Part shown: positions 55,340-64,000 of the stretch, in pieces
How positions within the stretch are numbered: position 1 is the stretch's first letter
How the letters are laid out: each line of letters begins with the position of its first letter
Assembly (NCBI RefSeq): GCF_003265705.1
Contig: NW_020312859.1
Location: forward strand, 1,932,174-1,996,173
DNA from: Callorhinus ursinus
Lineage: Eukaryota > Chordata > Mammalia > Carnivora > Otariidae
Direction: 5' to 3'
Length of the DNA: 64,000 bases
Notes under the pieces: generated by a model
Databases searched by the model: none
What the model was told of the DNA's origin: nothing
The model's input: only the letters and a program-made list of their open reading frames with translations
Translations under genes and position numbers: made by a program

Positions 55340-57480
55340 ACATGTCTATTTTCAGTAAACAAACAATCGAATGTTTTCCCAGATTAGGTGAACTTGAAAA
55401 AAAAACTGGGGGTTAGTTTCTGTCTTTCTGAGAGTTTTAGAAGGCCCAATCCTTGTAAGTGGTTACTTTCAAACCTACTACATAGGGCTCTTCTACAAAT
55501 TAATATTAGCAGTACCACCCGGAAGTAGAACAGTATCTCACATTTACGACACACACACATAAACACACAGATGTAAAGACCTTAGAGTTACTAAGATTTC
55601 GTGAAGAAGATTTTTGAAATTTGTATTTGTCCCTGGAGTTAATCTTAAAGAAGCGATAGAAGATTTTGGGCACAGGAGCCCTTTTAGAAGTTTGTGTTTT
55701 AAAAAGACCTCCCCTGCTCTTTCTTCTCAGTCTCAGCTGATTGTGGGCTGTGTTCACCTTTCAGAGGCATGACAAGATGTGTAACTTTAAGGGATGGAGA
55801 AAGAATGCAAGTGTTTCTAAGAAGGGCGTCGGTTTTCTAAAGCCATTAATTTACACGCCGTTTAACATAAATAGGGAAAGCTTAGGGATTGGTAAAGGAA
55901 GAGGAAAACTTTAAACTTGCCTCCAGCGCTGCATTTCCGGTTTTGTGAAGATTTGTAAAATGTGGGAAAATGGCTTTCAATTCCTTAAACTGCAATGTCC
56001 TCACAAGGTTGCTCCACCTCTCCAACTCCCTTATCCTCAACTTGCTTCTTTCCCCTGGAGTACGTAGTTGTCATTTTAAGTCTCTCTGGCAGTGTTGAAT
56101 AACTCCCCTTGGTCCCCAAAGAGGGGGCACAGAATATTACCTTTCCAAAATCCAAAGTCACTCCCAGTGGGAGCCAAAAGAAAGAACCAACCACCTGCCT
56201 GCCCAGGCAGGCAGAAAGCCCAGCCCAGTGATGAGGTTACAATGCAAGAAGAGAGTAGCTATCTCTGGGAGAAAAAGGATCAATAACCAGTGGGTGGGGA
56301 TTTGGAAAGGAAAGGACAACGTGAAATTTTGTTTTCCTCTCTCAACCGGGCCCTACAAACAGAGATTCAGAAGAGATGATTCGGGTAAGAATTTTCACCC
56401 TTTGCTGGCTCCTGCCGGTTCTCCCAGGATCTACCCCGCCACCCCCAACAGGCTCCGGTGTTTAGAGCTTCCTCTTGGCTGTTTAAGAGAATAATGTAGC
56501 GATTTACCAGAGAACCGCTCAGTTCTGACAACTCTACAGGTAGATATGGGGTGTGGTTGTTCGTAAGTCCATTAACTTGGTGGACCTTTGTTTAGGGGGA
56601 GTAGTCGTTTCAGAATGGAAAAACCCATTCAGAGAGAGGATTGGTAGAAGGAGCATTCAAAGGAGGACAGAGGGGGGCAGGGAGTTACATCAGTCCTACA
56701 GGCTTTTGTCTTAGGTACCTCTTCCATCTTTAATTATTAGCCTTTTGCAATTATCTCTTCATGAAGCTACTTTGGAATTTTGAAAGCTTTTGGAGGCTTC
56801 TGCTTGCCAGTTAAAATAGGGTTCCCATTTTAACTTGGGCACCCTTGCTTTCAAGGGCACTTCTTAAATGATCTTACCTAATTGGGACATTCTCCATATT
56901 GGCCATTGTATTTCTGGGTTGTAATTCCCCGGAGGGCAGGCAGCAGTTTGGTAGGATCCTGGTCCCAAATGGAGCAAACCCACATTTCTGCCCAGCCGTA
57001 TCTAGCTGCAAATGTGCTGCAACTCACATATTTGCCAGCTCTATTTTGGGGCCCCAACCGGATGGCTGTCAAGCCAAGTTCCTTAGGACACAAACAAGCT
57101 TTGTAAGATTTTGCTGTTTTTGCTGGATGTCTGTACCTTCCAGGGTATGGTTCTTAGACATGAAATAAGCAGGTGTGCTGGAAGGTGGCATGCTTGACTC
57201 TAGAATTTAAGGGTCCCATTAGCTAAGCCTTTGGGAGCTGAACTAATACCTAAAAGGGATATGCCGAGGGGTTGGGGTTTGTGTGTGTCTTACAATGTAC
57301 CTCGTTGCCCAGAAATTTTCTTGAGGTTAGCTGGTAACCTAGTCAATCGAACCCGTTCTGTGATCAACTTATTCTACCACAAATTCTTCTCGAGGTGGTA
57401 AGCACTCTAACAACCTTTAAAGGCTCGACCAGTACCCACCAATTTCTTTTTTCCCCTTTTTTCTTTTTCTTTGCTTTTCT
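55340..57480. other. Possible gag/leader part of the antisense ERV; unconfirmed
   Basis: No gene recognised with confidence. A few minus-strand open stretches (for example 57093-56878 and 56194-55985) lie where the 5' half of the 50.4-53.4 kb provirus would be, but I could not match them to gag motifs. A pyrimidine-rich TTTTCTTTT tract lies at 57446-57490. Confidence 0.3.
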
Positions 57481-57559
57481 TTTCTTTTAGGGCTCTTTGG
57501 CTTCTGAGATACCCTTTAACAATAGCCTTTATCTACACAAAACAAGACAAACAAATGTG

Positions 57560-57975
57560 CACCTTAATGTACCAGCAGTAACCAAGAGGTGTTACTGCGT
57601 CTTGGCCTACAAGAAGGCCACTTGCCATTTCTACCAATTTCGCCTGGTCCAGACGTTAGCATGTTGGCCCCCCTTTCATATGTTCTACCCATCCTCCACT
57701 TGCAACTACATATGGGGGCCCCAGTGGACACCCCCCACCAAGCTTTCAGCCAACAGCCAGCCTCAGATGCCAGGGAGCCACTGTGGACGTCTGTCCCAGT
57801 CAAGCCTTCCCAGATGGCAGCCTCGGTCACCATCCTACCTCATAAAGAACCCAAGCAAGAACCACTCAGCTGATCCAAGTCAACCTACAGGACCATGAAA
57901 AATAATAATAAATTGTTTTAAGCTGCTGAGTTTTGGGGTGGTTCATGACACACCAATAGATGACCAGAACAGTGG
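57560..57975 (+). repeat. MLT1-type MaLR LTR
   Basis: 3' end AATAAATTGTTTTAAGCTGC, then GAGTTTTGGGGTGGTTCATG and CAATAGATGACCAGAACA, the standard MaLR terminus. Confidence 0.65.
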
Positions 57976-58184
57976 TAAGCCAGATGAATATGATATCTGT
58001 TCTCATGGAGCCTACTCTCTAGTGAAAAAAAAACAAGCAAATAAGTTAGTAAATAGAAAATATCGTTGCCGATGTGGATAAATGCTCTAGAGAAAATAAA
58101 GCAAGGTTGTGTAATTGTAAGTTGGGGTTGGGGGAACCAAGGATAGGCTTCTCTGAGCAGGTGACATTTGAAGTGGTACCTGAG

Positions 58185-58852
58185 TGATGCGTGAGATCGA
58201 TCCATACGATCATTTGGGGGCTGAGTGTTGAGGAAGAGAAAGAAAAAACAAAAGGTTAAACTCCTGACATAGTCATCTTTGTGTGGAAGACAGTCCTTTT
58301 TCAAAGATCTCGATCTTTTCAGAAGTGGTAGAAGTAAGCAGCTGGGGTACTTTTGGTCTAGACTGATATTCAACAGAGATAAAATGCAGAATATCATATA
58401 GTTGTACTTTATAAATGATGGTTAAATGGAACGATTCAGGCCATTTTTATAGTTGTGATGCACAGTATAACTTAAATAAGGACTTTATCAAAGTAGTCCT
58501 TCAGTAAAATATGTACAGTTGACTGTCCGTGATGAACAAAAACTGAGTTATTTGTCACTGGGCGGATTTGAACGCTTAGGGATGAAATTCAATGCTCATA
58601 TCATACCAGCTCACTGTCACCAGTGCTGTTTTCATCCTTGTGGAGTGAGTCACACGCCGGGAACGTGAACATCAGAACCCCTCCCCAGTTTGCCTTACCC
58701 TTCACCTGTGCACGGATATTTATTTACCAATGATTTTTTAAAGTTATGGAATAGGAAAATGAAGCTTTTGTTCATCATTTACTCAGGGATTGTAAAGTCA
58801 GGTTTTTCAACAAAATAAAATGCCATTGTTTAAAAAAAAAAAAAAAAAAAAG
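58185..58852 (+). pseudogene. Unidentified processed retrocopy (3' UTR type)
   Basis: About 660 bases of unique text end with AATAAAATGCCATTG and then a 20-base A run (58832-58852). It splits an older interspersed repeat whose two halves lie at 57975-58185 and 58853-59100. No long open frame, so it is probably a 5'-truncated copy of an mRNA 3' UTR. The parent gene was not recognised and no clear target duplication was found. Confidence 0.55.
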
Positions 58853-59099
58853 CTAAAGCAAGTCCAAAGGCCCTAAGGCGGGAACAAGCCTGATGAATGC
58901 CAAGAACAGTAAAAAACCAGCATGGCTGGAGCAGAGTGAAAGTCAAAGTCATAAGACGCGAAATCCAGAGCTTTGCAGGAACGAGATCGTGCAGGGCCCT
59001 GCAATGTGGGATGCCTTCTCAGCGCGATGGAAGTCATGGGCTAGTTTCAGCTGGGAGGTAGGAGCATGAAATCATCTGACTTATTTTGGAAAATCACTC

Positions 59100-60690
59100 C
59101 ACCTGTTCTAAAAGAATGGATTGTAATTGGGCAGCCGTGGAAACAGTGAGGAGACTTTTCTTTGCAGTTGACCGAGCAAAGGATCGATGGTAACAGTCCC
59201 TTATATTAGGCAAAAGATCATGAATCACTTGGTGCTGGTTAGTCCATCACATCCAGAAGACAGGGCTAATTTATTAGACTTGTCACCCAAAGGAAGATAA
59301 AGTCACAGAGAGGGGCTGCGTGGTTACTAATTCATCATGCAGTTTCTACCTTTTGTACTGGAAGTTTCTACTGGAATACTAACTCTTGGAGCTCTGAGCT
59401 GCCATGGATGAGGTCTGACTAGCCTGCGGCTGCCATGTTGTAAGGAACCCCAAGGCACATGGAGAGGCCACAGTGTAGGCACTGTGGGCTACAATCCCAG
59501 GTAAACCAGCCTTTTGGTAATCCCAGCCCAGACACATGAGCAAAGAAGCCACTGGATGATTCCAGCCTCAGATGGGTCACCTTCAGCTGTTTGAGTTTTC
59601 CCAGCTGAGGACTGAGGCTTTATGGAACAGATTCAAACCATTCTCACTGTGCCCTGTCCAAAATCCTGACTCATGGAATCCATGGTATCCAAGCATAGTA
59701 AAGCGATTGCCATTTTACATTAGTTTTAGGCTGGTTTACTCTGCCAATAGGTTACTGGAGCAGGTGAAAAAAAGTTGGCAGGGTTTTTTATAATCCTATT
59801 GGCCTTGTGAGTGAACTCTGTAGAATTAGAATAGGCTCTCTGTCAGTTACTGAGGTCAGCCCATGGAAACCATTCTGCAGCAGAAGTTTCATTATTTGCA
59901 TTATTGAGCCAGCCGTTTCATTATTTGCGAATGGCCCCTTCTCCCCATCCTACAGGTAAGAGCCGGCCATTTGGAGTCCAGAAGATCTGGTTTGAAGCCC
60001 AAATCTACCACTTTCTAGCTCTGTGATCTTGGGCAAGTTATTTAACCTCTCTGAGCCTTAGTTCCTTCATTTATAGGGTAAAAATAGTACTTCTAACCTC
60101 GTAAGGTCAACATGGATTAAGAGAGAGTTTTTCACAAAGCTGTCAAGACAGTGCCAAAGCATGAGCAATAGCTGTTGTCAAAATGCCCTGTAGAGGCCCT
60201 ATGGCTCCATGTACCTGGCCCTGCTTCGTCCCAGTGGGCTCCAATGATGTCACCTCCCTTCAGGCTCAGGCAGCTTCAGGTTCTGGACCGAAGATGCTTT
60301 GGGCATGCACTCTGTACCAGGTCAAGACGCCTAAAAATTGTTTGCCTTTGCAACATCCATGATGTGAAGTAGAAAGAGAAGAAGAAGGAAACCCTTCCTC
60401 CCTCCCCTCAACATCCTTTCCTGCGGTTTATCTAATCTTATCCTCCATGCATTCCTGGGAGGTGGGCAGGGCAGATTTTATCATTCCCATGGCACAGAGG
60501 AAAGAACTAAAGACGAACTGCTGAATCCCAGGTTCAGGCAGCCTGACATGGGTCTTGAGGGGCAGCCTGCATACACAGCCAGTACCCCAGGAATTGGTGT
60601 GGAAGGCTCCACACAGTCGTCTCTCCCCCACGAGAAATCTATCAGTAAAGCCCTGTTGATTGTACCTCCTCACTCTCTCCTCCCCAGGCC
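59100..60690. other. Intergenic, with a MIR near 59965-60170
   Basis: MIR-like text: TAGCTCTGTGATCTTGGGCA, then AACCTCTCTGAGCCTTAG. No gene recognised. Confidence 0.55.
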
Positions 60691-61215
60691 ATTCTCAACT
60701 CTGCCATCTAGACAATTGTCAGGTCCCCATGTGACAGGCCTTGCCCCTCCTCCCCATCCAGCCACCAGGTTCTAAGATGCCCAGGTCCTTCCTCTGGCCT
60801 CCAGATAAAGCCCCAAACTCTTAGCTTGTCTCACAGGCTCTTGGGGTCTGGTCCCTACTTTTACACCCCCGACCGTCTCGTTTTGAGTGTCTTCTCTTCC
60901 TTAAGTCGTCTCTTGCTTTCCCATCTACTTAGAGCACTCTTCCCCTCCTTCCTCTGAGTAACTCTTGTTCACCCCTTGGGTCTCAGCTGCAAATTCACCT
61001 CCCCAGGGCATCCCTCCCATCTACCACCATCCCGCCGCCTCCACCCTTGGCCAGGTCCCTTGCTAAATTTCCCATCACACCTTGCACTTCCTCTTCACGA
61101 ATGGTCACCACATGCATTGTTAAGCCCTTGTTCAATGTCTCATGGCATTTCCTGCTAGAAGGTGAGGTCTACAAGAGCAGAGATTGTGTCTGTCCCGCGT
61201 ACAGATACACCATAA
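60690..61215 (+). repeat. LINE-2 3' end
   Basis: L2-like sequence from GATAAAGCCCCAAACTCTTAG to AAGAGCAGAGATTGTGTCTG. Confidence 0.7.
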
Positions 61216-61226
61216 TATTTTATATT

Positions 61227-61433
61227 AGGGCGCCTGGGTGACTCAGATGGTTAAGCGTCTGCCTTCGGCTCAGGTCATGATCCCAGGGTCCTGGGATGGA
61301 GTCCCACATCCGGCTCCCTGCTCCTTGGGAGCCTGCTTCTCCCTCTCCCTCTGCAACTCTCCCCCTGCTCATGCTCTCTCTCTATCTCTCTGTCTCAAAT
61401 AAATAAATAAATAAATCTAAAATATTTCAAAAA
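61227..61433 (+). mobile_element. Can-SINE
   Basis: Target duplication ATAATATTTTATATTA before and after, within an AT-rich site. Confidence 0.92.
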
Positions 61434-61439
61434 ATAATA

Positions 61440-62560
61440 TTTTATATTAATTACATATATTATTTTATGATTTGTGAGCTTACTTCCTATACAAAAAAAA
61501 AAAAAAGTGTTTGAAAAAGCAAATACCAAAAGAGGTGAGTCTTCCTTGTCATAGGGAAGGGGTGTGTGCCCATTCAAGGGGAGGTGACACTTCCCCCTGC
61601 TGCCACCAGGGGGCAGGCAGAGCTTTCCCGAAAGGGTGGTTAGATTCCTCCTGGGGGAGGAAGCCCTGTCCTTGCTCTCAAAGAAAACCGGCCGTATCAC
61701 CCACATGCTGCGCACACTTTTGAGACACCTGAAAGTCAAATAAAGGGCAAGGAGAGGTGGGCATGGGAATGGACCAGGGTGAGGCCTATCACGAAAGCAA
61801 GAAGACTTTAAGTTACTCCTGGGGAAGACTGGGACCCATTTGGAAGAGAAATTGTGACCCTCCTTGGGCAGTGGAGGGACTTTCCAGGGACAGACTTCCG
61901 GGAGGTGACAACCACACAAAAAAATGCTCTTTGTTCCTTTCTTTAATGCAGTCGACAGCACATTTTAAAAAAGCAGGCAAGAGCCAGGGAAACTGAAAAT
62001 CTGTGTGCTTTTAGAAAAGTTGCTTTGGTCTTATGGTGTTCAGAGCATTTCAGCAGCATAATCACTGTAGTCCTCAAAACTACTCACACTCAGGAATTTC
62101 GTGAGGCAGATATCATCTCCCTATTTTACACAGAAAGGAACTGTGGCTCAGAGAGGTAAAGCGACTTGCCCAAGATCACAGAGAAACATCCAGAACTACT
62201 TCTCATTACTACCAAATCTGTTTTTTATTACACTGTTCTGAATTAATAATTAAATAATATATTTATTAAGAGTATTACTATTGCTGTTAGCAGAGCTGTC
62301 ATTCGCTGAGGGGGTCACTCTGCCAGCCACTTGTACATTTTCCAAATGGCATGTCATTTTCATCCTCACCGTAATTCTATGAGATTGCTATGAGGCAGAG
62401 AAAAGCGGCCCCGGACTTCTGGGAGCCGACCTGGCACTCACAGTGGGCCTTTGGTGTTCTCCTGCTGAACATAAACAATTTCACAGAACATCAGCATCAG
62501 ACAAGGCCATCCTGTGCTTGTGGTGGATCAAGACAAAAACATGACCTTCGGTGATATTGT
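61440..62560. other. Intergenic, antisense MIR near 62060-62200
   Basis: MIR-like GGCTCAGAGAGGTAAAGCGA and CCAAGATCACAGAG. No gene recognised. Confidence 0.5.
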
Positions 62561-62564
62561 CTGA

Positions 62565-62900
62565 ACACAGATAAAACGTGAGTATTGCGCAAGCCGCACA
62601 AACAAGCCAGCATCCCCTATCCTGGCCAATCTCAGAGAGTGCTGCCTCTTTACCCATTACAGCTTTAACCCCTACCTGGGGTTCCTTTCTTATTGTTGAA
62701 ATTAAGATACCCAATCAGAGAATTGCCCCACTTCCTGACAGCATCCGATCCAGAGCAAAGCCCGCTTCCTTAAACCCGTCCCCAAATCACCCCACTCAAG
62801 CCCAAATCCTCTAACATCTTAATGAGATGCACGTGGTTCCCCAAGGTGTAGGTTCTCCCTTGCTGCCATGAGTAATAAACCCAACTCGTTCAAGTAGAAA
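62565..62900 (+). repeat. LTR-like segment
   Basis: AGTAATAAACCCAACTCGTTC near 62870 and the CCAATCAGAGAATTGCCCC box resemble an ERV LTR. Family not named; edges uncertain. Confidence 0.35.
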
Positions 62901-64000
62901 TAGGAGTGTTTGGTATTTGGCTGGAGATATTAACAGGTATTTATTGCCTTCATTTGATAAGGGTATAGGTTGGAAAGGCTGAGAAATTTGCCCAAGACTA
63001 CAAGGCCATGCGTAATAGAACCAGCTGTGTCTATGTTCTCTTCTATTCAACGCTCCCTGCTATTTGAGTACTCTGTGCCCTGTTTCCTCACCGGTAGTGA
63101 GGCCATTAGCCTGCTCTCCAAAGGTCCCTCCAGCTCACATCTCCTGGGAGGCAAGAGTGTGAAGGCTTTGTCAAGGTCATCTGCTAAGGCGAGCTGGGAA
63201 TTCTGGCTGGGAGATCTCCCTCTGGCTGGGGACCCCCTGGATTCTCAACAAGTCATTCCCACAATGCCTTGTAGCTGGGACGATATGATGATGAACTGAA
63301 GAGGGGTACATCCTGGGAAATATCTCCATGAACTTGGACTCCTGCCCCTCACCTACCTCTTACCCCCCCCCCTCCCTCCAGCGATCCTCTTTCGGTTGTT
63401 CATATTTTCACATTATCTGATTGCCGCTCTCCTGCCCAAGTCAGGAGGGTGGTTCGGGAGCTCTTACCTTATGGACCATCCTCCTGTTCTTGCACTAACC
63501 TCTCTCTCCCAACAAATAAGGGAGCATCCTAGCAGCCCCTGCATCAATTGTAGGGAGCTGAAAAAGAGGGATTCTTCCCACTTTGAGTCCCGAGATTCTG
63601 AAAGCTGATGGAGGGGACTTAGCAAAATTTTGCACAAGAACCTAAAAGACACTTTATGGGAAACGGGAGTACTTCTTTGATGGCCATCTCCCAGTCTCTG
63701 TATAATTGTCTTAGGACGAAGACAGCAGACTTGGTCAGTGAGTTTCTTGGGAGTAGACTCAGGACCAGTGTGGAAGGGCAGGCAGGGCAGGGATGTGTGA
63801 GACACTTTTGGGTTCAAAGAGAAACAGAGAGTGTTGTAAAGATGAGTGTCTGAGTCGCTCATTCTTCAGCAAAGGACAGTATAATTTAGTCAATACTAAT
63901 CCTAGTAAGGGTTTCGATTGCACGAATTACATGCCAGGCTCCCTGGTCTAAGGGCTCAGCAAGTATTAAGTCATTTAGCCTCACAACGACCCCATGTAGG
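62900..64000. other. Intergenic to right edge, no gene recognised
   Basis: Upstream of WFDC2, towards PIGT by synteny. No coding exon with domain support. Confidence 0.35.

Noticed and set aside
61395..61961. 188-codon minus-strand open frame
   Set aside because: Includes a Can-SINE tail and AT-rich text; no homology recognised.

Overview
The window is nuclear DNA from a carnivore. It carries dozens of tRNA-Lys-type Can-SINEs (head GGGGCGCCTGGGTGGCTCAG on one strand or the other) and short carnivore LINE-1 3' ends. The SINE subtype looks like the bear/seal/mustelid (arctoid) form: I see neither the typical dog SINEC_Cf head nor the felid body. The lineage is an inference from repeat style. 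Genes are sparse, split into small exons, and separated by repeat-dense DNA.

The genes belong to the WAP four-disulfide core (WFDC) cluster of small secreted protease inhibitors (human chromosome 20q13). The order matches human in mirror orientation. EPPIN (about 2.9-9.0 kb, +) has a signal exon, a WAP exon, a Kunitz exon and a 3' exon. WFDC6 (12.0-16.2 kb, +) has the same four-exon plan and here keeps a full Kunitz exon. SPINT3 (25.0-28.7 kb, +) is a single-Kunitz gene that looks broken. WFDC2/HE4 (47.4-42.0 kb, -) carries two WAP domains and a CpG-rich promoter. EPPIN and WFDC6 are tandem duplicates that still share intron and upstream sequence. The predicted proteins (133, 130 and 124 aa) have complete cysteine frameworks.

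Other content: a processed cyclophilin A (PPIA) pseudogene at 17.6-18.4 kb; a decayed extra Kunitz exon just upstream of the functional EPPIN Kunitz exon; two 5'-inverted L1 insertions with clean target duplications; three places where two retroelements landed in succession at the same target site; L2, MIR and MLT1-type remnants; an antisense class I endogenous retrovirus remnant at 50.4-53.4 kb (one LTR, env TM and integrase pieces, all broken); an unidentified poly(A)-tailed retrocopy near 58.2-58.9 kb; and a 100-base assembly gap inside a TTC/GAA repeat at 48.05 kb.

No CRISPR array, operon, rRNA or functional tRNA was seen. The most notable points are the Kunitz-bearing WFDC6, the fossil Kunitz exon in EPPIN intron 2, an extra lysine that breaks canonical WAP cysteine spacing in EPPIN, and the apparent loss of SPINT3.
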